A stretch of 64,000 bases of DNA from JBNKHG01 sp050290225 (lineage in GTDB: Bacteria; Pseudomonadota; Gammaproteobacteria; Pseudomonadales; Cellvibrionaceae): contig JBNKHG010000069.1 of assembly GCA_050290225.1 (NCBI GenBank), positions 9,267-73,266 on the forward strand, written 5' to 3'. Position 1 is the stretch's first letter. The number at the start of each line of letters is the position of its first letter. Below, piece after piece: positions 7,074-16,222 of the stretch. The notes under the pieces were generated by a model that made no database searches, was not told the origin of the DNA, and was given only the letters and a program-made list of their open reading frames with translations. Position numbers and translations under genes: made by a program.

Positions 7074-8408
7074 CTAGTGCTGTTGGAGGCGATCGGCCTT
7101 GGCCGCCCCCCCGTTCGGCGCCGCAGTGGCCCGAAAATCTTTTGAGTGGATCTGGTGTTTTTTGAGGATGGTCTGCAGGTGCGAGCGGTTCATATCGATA
7201 CGCCGAGCCAGTTCCGCTACCTTGCCCCCTACTTCGCGCAGGCCATTTTCCAAAAAAGTCTTTTCCGCGCTGTCGCTGGCGGCTTTTTTAAATTCAGTCA
7301 GGCTGCCACTGCGCAGGTCTATCTTTTGCGGTGCCCCCCGGTCAACGCCTGCCTTGGTCAGTGGTTCGGCATCGCCGTCGATCTTGGGTCGAATCTCTTC
7401 GGCGAGATGATCCAGGTCGGCGGTATCCCCGGCCAGGCAGGAGAGCCGGTAAATGATATTCCCCAGCTCGCGGATGTTGCCCGGGTATTGGTAACTGCGC
7501 ATAAACTGCTCTAACCGCCGCGACATTCTGATCGGGGGGCGATTCAACCGCTCGGCGGCCTCGTCGATAAAATATTCGCACAGCAGCGGAATTTCATCGG
7601 CCCGTTCCCGTAACGGGGGTACAGTCACCCGAATGACATTGAGGCGATAAAAGAGGTCCTCGCGGAACAATCCCTGCTCACTCAGCTTTTTCAAATCCTT
7701 GTTAGTGGCCGCCACCACCCTGGCATCGCAGCGAATAATCTGGTCCGAGCCCACCCGCTGGATTTCGTTTTGTTGCAACACCCGCAACAGTTTAACCTGT
7801 GCCAGCAGCGGCATCTCACCGATTTCGTCGAGAAAAATGGTGCCGCCATCCGCACTCTCGAACTTGCCCCGCCTGTCGCTGGAGGCACCGGTAAAAGCGC
7901 CCTTTTTATGGCCGAAGAGTTCCGACTCCAACAGGTTCTCGGGAATGGCACCGCAGTTGACCGAGATGTAAGGCTCATCGGCACGGCTGCCATTGGCGTG
8001 GATCACCTTGGCCATCAATTCCTTACCGGTGCCGCTCTCGCCATCGATTAACACCGGCAGATCTGTGGGAGCGGCTTTCTCCGCCACTTCCAGGGCTTCG
8101 AGCAGTTTGCGGTTCTCGCCGAAAACACCGTCGAACACAAAACGGCGTTCGATGAGTTGCTGTCGTCGCTGACCGTAATCCTCGGTTTTGACCTCCTCCT
8201 GCTTGGTGGTGGCAGTGACAAAGCGCTCTCGGTGGGACAGTTGCATCACCTCGTCGCGCAGGTGATTGCATTGATTCAGGAGTTTCTGGATTTCCGGACG
8301 TTCCAGTTTAGAGGCCCAGCGCAAGGAGGAACGCAGTATCTCCACCTTTTCCAACACCCCGGCGTAGGACACCGTAGCCTGCTTTTTTCGGGGATTGTAG
8401 AGTTTCAT
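7074..8408 (-). CDS. Sigma-54 interaction-domain transcriptional activator without receiver domain
   Basis: 444 residues from the ATG at 8408 (ribosome site GGGGAGG, 22 bp after the transporter stop); the longer frame to 8555 lies inside the transporter gene. Residues 1-95 are a short helical region unlike a receiver, GAF or PAS domain. The central AAA+ domain has Walker A GESGTGKE, the sigma-54 contact loop GAFTGA, Walker B GTIFLDEIGEM and the R-finger region FREDLFYRLN. A C-terminal Fis-type helix-turn-helix follows (KVAELARRIDMNRSHLQTIL). It should open sigma-54 promoters, and the four peptide transcription units have such promoters, so these are its likely targets. The input signal is unknown. 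It is the last gene of the exporter operon. Confidence 0.92.
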   Translation of the reverse strand: MKLYNPRKKQATVSYAGVLEKVEILRSSLRWASKLERPEIQKLLNQCNHLRDEVMQLSHRERFVTATTKQEEVKTEDYGQRRQQLIERRFVFDGVFGENRKLLEALEVAEKAAPTDLPVLIDGESGTGKELMAKVIHANGSRADEPYISVNCGAIPENLLESELFGHKKGAFTGASSDRRGKFESADGGTIFLDEIGEMPLLAQVKLLRVLQQNEIQRVGSDQIIRCDARVVAATNKDLKKLSEQGLFREDLFYRLNVIRVTVPPLRERADEIPLLCEYFIDEAAERLNRPPIRMSRRLEQFMRSYQYPGNIRELGNIIYRLSCLAGDTADLDHLAEEIRPKIDGDAEPLTKAGVDRGAPQKIDLRSGSLTEFKKAASDSAEKTFLENGLREVGGKVAELARRIDMNRSHLQTILKKHQIHSKDFRATAAPNGGAAKADRLQQH

Positions 8409-8430
8409 GGTCTTCGCCTCCCCAGTTTCT

Positions 8431-11400
8431 TCATTTAGCACTGGACATCTGTTTCTGCACCAATTGGTAGTACATCCCTTTTCGCTCCACCAGCTCTTCG
8501 TGTTTGCCCTGCTCGACGATAGCCCCCTGGTAAAGCACCAGGATTTTGTCAGCATTCATAATCGTGCTGAGGCGGTGGGCGATCACGACTGCGGTACGTC
8601 CCTGGAGAATTCTCTGCATATTGTCGAGAATGTTGCTTTCAGACTGGGTATCCAGGGCCGAGGTGGCCTCGTCGAACACCAGCAACCGGGGATCGTGGTA
8701 GAGGGCGCGGGCAATACAGATGCGCTGGATCTGGCCACCGGACAGGCCCATACCCCGCTCGCCCACCGTCTGCTCATACCCCAGCGGCAGTGCGTTGATA
8801 AAGTCGTGGGCATCGGCCATTTTCGCCACTTCCACCAGGTGGCGCCGGTCGGGATTCTCCTCGCCCGCGGCGATATTTTCCGCCACGGTACCTGAAAACA
8901 GCAAGTTGGACTGCATCACATAACCCACTTGGGTACGAAAATATTCCTTGTCCACCAGGTTCAGGTCAAAACCATCGACACTGATTTTTCCTTCGCAGGG
9001 CGGATAAAAACCCACCAGCATTTTTGCCAGCGTGGTCTTGCCGGAACCGCTCTGGCCAACGATCGCGATCAATTCCCCGGGCTTGATATCGAAACTGATA
9101 TTCTCGAGGATATAGGGCGTCTCGCTGCCACCGTAGCGAAAATACACGCCGTCGAAACTGATATCCCCCTGCATGTCCGGCAACAGAATACGCGAAGCCA
9201 TATCCTCGGCCTTCTGTTCGGGCTCCATATCGAGAATATCGCCGAGCCGCTCCATGGCCACACCCGCGGCGTGCACCCTGCTCCACAACCCCACCAATCC
9301 CATCAACGGCGCCAGCACACTACCCATCAGGGCATTGAAGGCGATCAACTGGCCGATGGAGAGCTCCTGGGACAACACCATGTTGGCCCCTACCCACAGG
9401 ATCACAATGGTGGTGGTGGCATTCAACAGCTGGCTGGTGAGACCGACAAAAATACCGAAGCGCTGGGCGGCAAACTGCACGCCCAGGGCGTTGGTGTATT
9501 TCTTTTCCCACTTCATCCGCATACTGCGCTCTATCCCCATCCCCTTGATGGTTTCCACCCCGCCAATGGTTTCCATCAACGCCGCCTCGGCATCGGTGGA
9601 GGCGGTAAAGGAATCGCGGGCGTAGTTTTTCATCTTTGGGGTGACCGCCACGGTCAGCACCATGATCGGAATCACAAACACAATCAGCAGCCAGGTGAGC
9701 GTGGCGTTATACATAAACAGAATGGTGAAATAGATAAACACCATCAGCAGATTGAGCACGGTGGTAATGGTGGATTCAGTGAGGAAGGCGCGAATGGTCT
9801 GGTTTTCCTGAAAGCGCGCAAAAATATCACCGGTCTTGCGCTTGGCAAAAAAGGAGATGGGTAGCGACATGGCATGTTTAAAAAAGTGCGACATCATGGT
9901 GAAATCCATATTGCGCACCATATAGGCTGACAGGAACGCCCGCAGCACCGAGGTCAACTGGGTAAAGACATTGGTGATGATCAGTCCGATGATCATCAGG
10001 TTCAGCAGCGACACGTTCTGGTGCACCACCACCCGGTCGAGAATATTTTGCATGATAATCGGCGGCGCCAGCCCCAGCAGCTGGATAATCAGGGTGGCCA
10101 TAAACAGGTGGCCGAGGATCTTCTTGTAGGGCCGCAGGTAACCCACAAACCGTACCCAGGGCGAGCGCGATGCGGCCAGTTGCACCATCTCGCTGCCGGG
10201 GTTGAACAGCAGACAGGTGCCGCCCCAACCGCGTTCGAACTCCTCCACCGTCATCTTCTTGAAACCGGGCCCCGGGTCCGCCACCCACACGTGATGCTTC
10301 GACAGACCGTAGACGATGATATAGTGGTAACCCTCCCAGTGGGCGATAAAGGGGAGCTCGAAACCGAGCAGGGATTCGTAGGTGCATTGCACGCCGCGGG
10401 TTGTGAACCCGAGGGATTCCCCCACCCGCGCCAGACTGTCCAGGGTTGCGCCCTGGGTGGTGACATTGGCCATTTCCCGCAGTTTGCCCAAGGTCATGGG
10501 AATGCCGTAGTGTTTGCAGATCATCGCCAGACAAGCTGCACCGCAGTCCATCTCCTCGGCTTGGGGCACCATGGGAAAACGCTTGACCACCCGCTCGCCA
10601 CGGGCGGCTTTGGATTCGAAATCAAACAGCAGCGGGCGCCTGCGGCGTTCAACCAGTTTTTTCTGGCGCTGTAATTCCCGGTCCAGATCCTGGATACGCC
10701 GCTCCAGCACCTCGCCCAGTTTGGCGTTCTGACCGAGAATCATATGCAGCGTCTGTTCCGGAATGACCAGTAGCGCCACATCGGTTATCGCGATGGCGGC
10801 ATAGGGTTGCTCCTGGCGCAATAGACAGGCCTTTTCTCCGAACACTTCGCCCTGCTTCAGGGTGGCGAGGGGGTATTCGTTGCCCTCCTCGGTGCGCTGG
10901 ATTTTCACCTCCCCCTGGCGCACCACATACAGGCGGCGATCCTCGCTGCTGCCCTGTTCGAGAATGCTCTGGCCCGCCTTTAGGCGTTTGACGCCAACGC
11001 TGCGGACCATCGCTTCCATCTCTTCCTTGTCGGCTTTGCCGCGCAGGTCGAACAGCCGCGTCACCAGGCCACCGGCGGAGGCGATGGCCACGTAGCTGGC
11101 GACAAAGGCCTTGGCCTTGTCGTTGTTCTGCAACAGCGGCGTCAAGGCCTCTCGCGGAATACACAGCAGCTCGGTTTTACCGGATGAGCGTACCGAGTAG
11201 TCCAGCAGGATACTGCGCAGGGCCGCCAGCTCGGCAAACACCGCTCCCGCCTTGCGCACACCCATGCTGATCTCCTTGCCCCTCTCCTCGCTGAAAAGGC
11301 GTACACCGCCGGACTTGATCACATAGAGGTGATCGCAGCGTTCACCGGCATTGACGATCCCTTCGCCAAATTTATAAAACCGCGTTTCAGCCTGTTCCAG

Positions 11401-11490
11401 CAGCTGTTTGCGTTCGGCGGGTTCGAACGCTGAGAGGATCTCGACGCTGTCGAGAAAATCCGATGCGGTATCGGTGGTGGCGATATTCAC
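8431..11490 (-). CDS. C39-peptidase ABC exporter with two N-terminal cNMP-binding-like domains
   Basis: 1019 residues. In order: two cyclic-nucleotide-binding folds (about 15-125 and 160-270), a C39 peptidase (about 305-435) with catalytic Cys in EMDCGAACL (316), His in GYHYIIVYG (388) and Asp in VADPG (405), a six-helix membrane domain (about 450-740), and an ATPase domain with GQSGSGKTT, LSGGQIQR and LLVFDEATSALD. C39 exporters cut leaders after Gly-Gly and move the core across the inner membrane. The cNMP-plus-C39 layout resembles cyanobacterial HetC. The phosphate cassettes look degenerate: the first has VFAELAAL, the second keeps FGE, and neither shows the usual Arg-Ala pair, so nucleotide binding is uncertain. 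The start overlaps the upstream stop by one base. Confidence 0.95.
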   Translation of the reverse strand: MNIATTDTASDFLDSVEILSAFEPAERKQLLEQAETRFYKFGEGIVNAGERCDHLYVIKSGGVRLFSEERGKEISMGVRKAGAVFAELAALRSILLDYSVRSSGKTELLCIPREALTPLLQNNDKAKAFVASYVAIASAGGLVTRLFDLRGKADKEEMEAMVRSVGVKRLKAGQSILEQGSSEDRRLYVVRQGEVKIQRTEEGNEYPLATLKQGEVFGEKACLLRQEQPYAAIAITDVALLVIPEQTLHMILGQNAKLGEVLERRIQDLDRELQRQKKLVERRRRPLLFDFESKAARGERVVKRFPMVPQAEEMDCGAACLAMICKHYGIPMTLGKLREMANVTTQGATLDSLARVGESLGFTTRGVQCTYESLLGFELPFIAHWEGYHYIIVYGLSKHHVWVADPGPGFKKMTVEEFERGWGGTCLLFNPGSEMVQLAASRSPWVRFVGYLRPYKKILGHLFMATLIIQLLGLAPPIIMQNILDRVVVHQNVSLLNLMIIGLIITNVFTQLTSVLRAFLSAYMVRNMDFTMMSHFFKHAMSLPISFFAKRKTGDIFARFQENQTIRAFLTESTITTVLNLLMVFIYFTILFMYNATLTWLLIVFVIPIMVLTVAVTPKMKNYARDSFTASTDAEAALMETIGGVETIKGMGIERSMRMKWEKKYTNALGVQFAAQRFGIFVGLTSQLLNATTTIVILWVGANMVLSQELSIGQLIAFNALMGSVLAPLMGLVGLWSRVHAAGVAMERLGDILDMEPEQKAEDMASRILLPDMQGDISFDGVYFRYGGSETPYILENISFDIKPGELIAIVGQSGSGKTTLAKMLVGFYPPCEGKISVDGFDLNLVDKEYFRTQVGYVMQSNLLFSGTVAENIAAGEENPDRRHLVEVAKMADAHDFINALPLGYEQTVGERGMGLSGGQIQRICIARALYHDPRLLVFDEATSALDTQSESNILDNMQRILQGRTAVVIAHRLSTIMNADKILVLYQGAIVEQGKHEELVERKGMYYQLVQKQMSSAK

Positions 11491-12242
11491 TACAACAACT
11501 CGATCCGGTGCTCACGGGCTTTTTTCGCCAGCCAGTCGTCACGCAACAGGCGGCGAATTTCCACGGCGGTTTCTTCATCCAGCTCCGCGGTGCGTTTATC
11601 ATCAATACGGAAGATTTCGAAGTTGGAGCCGTCGCCGGTGGGGAAGGGTCCCAGTAATTCTCCCACTTCGGCATTGAACACTTTGGCCTCCACTTCCGGG
11701 TGCAGGGAGCCGCGCATCACTTTGCCTATCGCGCCACCACTGCTGCGGGTATCAGCCAGGGAATGCTCCCGGGCCATTTCGGCGAAGTCCTCGTCTTCCT
11801 CTTCCAGCAGCGACATCAACTCCCGGGCACCGCCCTCCGAATCCATGACGATATGACTGATCACCATACTGTCGAAACGGGGCGAGTTGCTCTGGAAATA
11901 GGCTTCCACCGCCGACGGCTCGCAAACCTTGTCGGTGATTTTTTCGTGGTAGAGCGTGTCGACAATAAAGTTTTCGAAATCGTCCAGGGTCAGGCCCAAA
12001 CCAGCGAAGTAATCATTGGTATCGCTGGCGCGCTGCAACCCGTGGGCCCGCCGGAACTGATCCGCGCGCTCCTGCACTTCGTCGTCGCTCAACGATATCC
12101 CGGCGCGCTTGGCGGCATGGATGGTAAGCTTGTCCCGGAGGATATCTTCCATCAGCCCCTCGAAACGGCCGTTCAGTTTTAGCAATTTGATAAAAGAATC
12201 CGTGGTAATGGTTTCTTCATCGATTTTGACAATATCGGACAT
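11490..12242 (-). CDS. Parvulin/SurA-like peptidyl-prolyl isomerase of the exporter operon
   Basis: 250 residues, AGGAGG ribosome site. The N-terminal half is helical and SurA/PrsA-like; residues about 130-225 are a rotamase domain (VISHIVMDSEGGARELM ... GAIGKVMRGSLHPEVEAKVF). No signal peptide is seen, so it probably stays in the cytoplasm, where it could hold the peptides or assist the exporter. SurA-like genes beside C39 exporters and HlyD adaptors are a recurring arrangement. The stop overlaps the exporter start. Confidence 0.85.
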   Translation of the reverse strand: MSDIVKIDEETITTDSFIKLLKLNGRFEGLMEDILRDKLTIHAAKRAGISLSDDEVQERADQFRRAHGLQRASDTNDYFAGLGLTLDDFENFIVDTLYHEKITDKVCEPSAVEAYFQSNSPRFDSMVISHIVMDSEGGARELMSLLEEEDEDFAEMAREHSLADTRSSGGAIGKVMRGSLHPEVEAKVFNAEVGELLGPFPTGDGSNFEIFRIDDKRTAELDEETAVEIRRLLRDDWLAKKAREHRIELL

Positions 12243-12287
12243 GACCAGACCTCCTGCTAGAGTTTACCGATTCCTTCCCGTTGCCGA

Positions 12288-13667
12288 TTAACCTTCCAGG
12301 TTGCGCAAGGGATCCAGCGCCAGGTCGATCAGGCGCCGCTTGCGCACCACTATCTCTGCCGTGGCCTCCATGCCATATCGCAGTGGATACTGCTTGTTAT
12401 TGACTTCGAAGTAGTCCTTGGCCAGTTTTACCCTGCCTTTGTACACCGGCACCTGGGACACACTTGAAACCTGGGTCGATGGGGAAATGTATTGCAGCTG
12501 CCCCTCTATAAAACCATAGCGCTGATAGGCGAAAGCGTTAAACTTCATCTTTACCTTTTGCCCCACCAGCAGGAAAGCCCGATCCCGCTCCGGGATTTCC
12601 ACCTTGAGAATGGCTTCGGCATCCGCCGCGGCTATGCCCCCGAGGGGCGTATTGGCCTGCACTTTGTCACCGGGCTGGGTAAAACTCACCTCGGTCAATA
12701 CGCCGGTTACCGGCGCCTGGATTCGCAGGTAGTTCTGCTCGTCGATATTTTCAAATTTGATATGGGCAGCCGCATCCGCCTCCAGCTCCGCCGCCTGCAC
12801 CGCCACTTTGACCTTGTCTTCCTCATAAAGCATTTCATCGCGCAGGCGGTCGTGCTCGATCTGCAGGCTGATCAGTTCCTGGTCGCTGCTCTCCAGGGCC
12901 ACCCGTGCCGCCTCGTACTCGGCGCTCAACTGGAAGTCCAGTTCGCTCAGGCGCGCCTCGGCGAGTTTGAATTTCTCCCGCGCCACCACCATTTCACTGC
13001 GACGCTGTTCCACCTGGGTCTTGGACACACCACCGCCGCCCTCCATGCGGTAAAGGCGTTCAAACTTGGCCAGTTCGCGCTTGGCCACATCGAGGGCGCG
13101 CTCGCTGGTAAGCAGCTCTCCCCGTGCCGCCTGCAGCTTTGCCTGTTGCGCCGCCGCCAGTTTGCTCATGCCGTCCGCCACCCGTTTTTCGTGTTGGCTG
13201 CGGGCGATTTCAATTTTCGCCTCGAGGGCCTGCAGCTGCCGTTCCATCAATTGTTTGCGCACGGGAAAACGCTGCAACTCGCGGCGGGCATTGGCCAGTT
13301 TCAGTTCTGCTTCCAGGGCCCGGCTGGCCACTTCGATGGCCCGCCGGGCCTTGAGCCTTGCGATCAAATCCCCCTTTACCACCGGCTGTCCCTCGGCGAT
13401 GTAGATGTCCACCAGTTCGCCTTCCACCGGCGCATAAAAACGACGGATCTCGGCATCCGGAGCCAGGGTTCCCCTAACGGTGACAATCACATCCAGACGG
13501 CCGAAGAAGGACCAGAGCACGCCCGCCACCAACAAGGCTCCCAACAGCATGATGGTCAGGTTAATCAGCCGCGGCGGTTCCGAGGTCAGTACAGCTATAC
13601 CTTCGGGGCTGTGGTCCTCCAGGGCTTCTGCCAGACTCTGGATAGGGTTGTCGTTGTTTTTGCTCAT
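12288..13667 (-). CDS. HlyD-family membrane fusion protein
   Basis: 459 residues starting at the ATG at 13667 (GAGG 12 bp upstream); the longer frame to 13733 runs inside the FHA gene. One membrane anchor at about residues 37-58 (INLTIMLLGALLVAGVLWSF), then a lipoyl-type beta region, a long coiled coil (about 100-290) and the second lipoyl/beta-barrel half (APVTGVLTEVSF and onwards). It is the periplasmic adaptor joining the ABC exporter to the outer-membrane factor encoded upstream. Confidence 0.92.
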   Translation of the reverse strand: MSKNNDNPIQSLAEALEDHSPEGIAVLTSEPPRLINLTIMLLGALLVAGVLWSFFGRLDVIVTVRGTLAPDAEIRRFYAPVEGELVDIYIAEGQPVVKGDLIARLKARRAIEVASRALEAELKLANARRELQRFPVRKQLMERQLQALEAKIEIARSQHEKRVADGMSKLAAAQQAKLQAARGELLTSERALDVAKRELAKFERLYRMEGGGGVSKTQVEQRRSEMVVAREKFKLAEARLSELDFQLSAEYEAARVALESSDQELISLQIEHDRLRDEMLYEEDKVKVAVQAAELEADAAAHIKFENIDEQNYLRIQAPVTGVLTEVSFTQPGDKVQANTPLGGIAAADAEAILKVEIPERDRAFLLVGQKVKMKFNAFAYQRYGFIEGQLQYISPSTQVSSVSQVPVYKGRVKLAKDYFEVNNKQYPLRYGMEATAEIVVRKRRLIDLALDPLRNLEG

Positions 13668-13671
13668 AGGG

Positions 13672-16215
13672 TCATTGCGCCTCGCGCCGGCCATTGGACA
13701 CCGCCGGATCGGCCAACAGCGCCAGCTTGGCATCCAGCAGTTCCGCGCTGAGCACCATGCTCAGCTGTTGCAATGATCGACGCTGAAGTTCGCTTTCAGA
13801 TTTGATTTTCTGGTACAACGCCTGTTGTTCGGAGTTCAGCGTCCGATTCATGGCGTCATAGCTGTGCTTGGCCAACGCCACCTGGTTCCAGGCGTCTGAC
13901 AGCAAACGGGCCTTGCGACGAAAAGCCGGCGATATTTTCTCTTCAAGACGCTGCGCGCCGCGAATACCGCCATCGCGTTGGTAGCGCGCCCAGCGATCAT
14001 CGGCGTCGCGCCAGGCCTGGTCGGCACTTTCCAGGCCGCTGCTGCCGAGGGCGCGATAGGCGGGTTCAAGCGCCGCAATCAGGTAGGTATCCCGCTCGCT
14101 GTCCAGTTGACGGTAGAGGGCCTGTAAGCGTTCGCCATATTCGGATTCGCGTTTTTTCACCCGCGGTTGTGATTGCAACCAGTCGTACGCCTGCCAAATT
14201 TCCTGCTTGCGCTCCAGATCCTGACGCAGCGTCTCGCGCCCGGTTTCCTCGACCAGTGACGCCAACTGGGCGATAGCCGCTTCCAGTTCGCCGTTGCGCC
14301 ACGCCGCCGCCACCCGCTGCTGCCGTGTTTCGACGTCCTGCAGGGGTTGCATACGCTGCTGCATTTCACGGTAACGTCGCACAAAGGGTTCACTACTGAA
14401 GCTCACCTGCGCCAACGCCGCTGTCGCGCTGGCCGAGGGCTCAGCTTCGCCTTCACTCAACAACGCCTGCAGCTTCAAATAGTTTTCGAGGTCGCGCTGC
14501 AGGAGATCCAGTCCACCCACTTTGGGGTATTGCTCGGCGAATGTGTGTAACACAGCCTCCAGCTCTCCGGCACGGTCGCTGTCCAGCTTGCGTTCAATGA
14601 TCATTTTCAAATTTTCGATAGCGGACAGATACACCGAACGCTCACTTTCCAGGGCCCGCAAATAGCTGAATGACAGCCGATGCAGCTCGGCGAATTCCGG
14701 TGCAGTCGTGAGCAGATATTGCATGTGGCGACGGTGGTTGGCTTCCTCCGCCTGCCACCACTGCCACAGTTGCTCGATGGTGGCTTCGTCGCGATAGATA
14801 TTCAGTCTGGCGTTAACGCCACCCCGTTCAGTCACGTACTGGTGCAACCCGGTCAACCCCTGCAGCAGCTCGAGCAGTTCGGCGGACTCACCGGTTTGCA
14901 TCACCAGCTCCCGCCCAGCCTGCAATTGCGCCAAGGCCTCGCCATAATTACCCTGATCCATCGACTGCATCCAGGGCGGCAGCAGTGCTTTCAAGGTCGC
15001 CTCGCGCGACCAGGCTGCCACATCCTCCGACGCCGGGTGCCGGGACAGGTATGCCTTCGCCTTCAGGGCGCTTTCACGGTACTGCCCGGCCTGCAGCAGC
15101 TGCTCTATTTCGCGCGTGTCACTGCCCTGATAGTAGACGGCGGCAGCGATAAGCCCGACCACCAGCACACCGCTGACGCCCCAACGCCTGTGCCGACGGG
15201 ATTTCTTGTCCGGCTCGCGCAACGCCTGGCGAAGTTCGCCGGAAAATGTACGAAGGTTACGCCCCCAGCGAACCAATCCCGAACCGGATCGGGGTGGTGC
15301 CGAACCCGAGGCGCCGGGGGACTCCGGCGTGTCATCCTTCTCCGGGACGTCCTCGCTTTGCCGCACCGCTTCGTCCTCATCGTCCGTGGCGCAAAAGATA
15401 TCGAGAAAGGAGTTGGCCGAGGAGATGAAAATGGTGTGCTCACGCATCTCATCGGGAATTGCCGCCGAAACCTCCGCCTCCAAATCTTCGGATTCGCTCC
15501 GCGCCCCATCACCGTCGACACTGCTTGCCGCTTTCTTTGACGTCGTCTGCAACTTGACTTTGAAGGTCAAGTCCGCGGCGCCGAAGGCGAGTTCATCCCC
15601 GTCATTCAACACATGAGCAGTCTCACCAAGCCGTTCACCGTTGACATAAGTTCCGTTAGCGCTGCCCAGATCCTCGATACACAGTTTTTCGCCCTGGGAA
15701 AAAATATGCGCATGGCGACGGGAAAGATAGTGGGCCGCCTCCTGTTCCGTGGCCAACTCCTCTACAAATGCCGGTGCCTTCTTGCCGATCAGGAAGGGAA
15801 AACTGGATACCACCATGGGTTCGAGGCGGCTTTTCTTACGTTTTGGAATCAGCACAAGCACGGGCGTGCCGGTTTTCTTTTCCGGCGAGGGGACGTCGCT
15901 CGGTTGGGGTTCGATTATCTCGACCTGGTAATCCAGTTTGCCCGCAAAAGACAGGATATCGCCCTGGTGGATCTTCACCGGCTGTTGTTCCACCGGTTTT
16001 TGGTTGAGACGGGTACCGTTGCGACTGCCAACATCAGCCACATAGATATGACCCGCCTCCTGAAAAATACGCGCGTGACGGCGCGAAAGATTGGCCGTCA
16101 ACTTGCTTTCGTATTTCGAAAAGGGTTCCTCATCGCGCCCGATGGGAAACAACGGATCGCGAATCAAAACATCCTCCAGTGGCGGTTCTGAGATTGACTT
16201 TAGCCTTACCTGCAT
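13672..16215 (-). CDS. Membrane protein with two N-terminal FHA domains
   Basis: 847 residues. Two FHA domains (about 20-95 and 135-210) show the phospho-threonine-binding pattern: SRRHARIF ... SRNGTRLNQ in the first and SRRHAHIF ... SANGTYVNG in the second. An acidic linker leads to one membrane segment (about 345-365, WGVSGVLVVGLIAAAVYY). The remaining 480 residues are helical with TPR-like and coiled-coil character, presumably periplasmic. It sits between the outer-membrane factor and HlyD genes, so it is likely a structural or regulatory partner of the exporter that reads phosphorylation by the Ser/Thr kinase at 24799. The stop is 4 bp before the HlyD start. Confidence 0.9.
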   Translation of the reverse strand: MQVRLKSISEPPLEDVLIRDPLFPIGRDEEPFSKYESKLTANLSRRHARIFQEAGHIYVADVGSRNGTRLNQKPVEQQPVKIHQGDILSFAGKLDYQVEIIEPQPSDVPSPEKKTGTPVLVLIPKRKKSRLEPMVVSSFPFLIGKKAPAFVEELATEQEAAHYLSRRHAHIFSQGEKLCIEDLGSANGTYVNGERLGETAHVLNDGDELAFGAADLTFKVKLQTTSKKAASSVDGDGARSESEDLEAEVSAAIPDEMREHTIFISSANSFLDIFCATDDEDEAVRQSEDVPEKDDTPESPGASGSAPPRSGSGLVRWGRNLRTFSGELRQALREPDKKSRRHRRWGVSGVLVVGLIAAAVYYQGSDTREIEQLLQAGQYRESALKAKAYLSRHPASEDVAAWSREATLKALLPPWMQSMDQGNYGEALAQLQAGRELVMQTGESAELLELLQGLTGLHQYVTERGGVNARLNIYRDEATIEQLWQWWQAEEANHRRHMQYLLTTAPEFAELHRLSFSYLRALESERSVYLSAIENLKMIIERKLDSDRAGELEAVLHTFAEQYPKVGGLDLLQRDLENYLKLQALLSEGEAEPSASATAALAQVSFSSEPFVRRYREMQQRMQPLQDVETRQQRVAAAWRNGELEAAIAQLASLVEETGRETLRQDLERKQEIWQAYDWLQSQPRVKKRESEYGERLQALYRQLDSERDTYLIAALEPAYRALGSSGLESADQAWRDADDRWARYQRDGGIRGAQRLEEKISPAFRRKARLLSDAWNQVALAKHSYDAMNRTLNSEQQALYQKIKSESELQRRSLQQLSMVLSAELLDAKLALLADPAVSNGRREAQ

Positions 16216-16222
16216 TTGCTTG

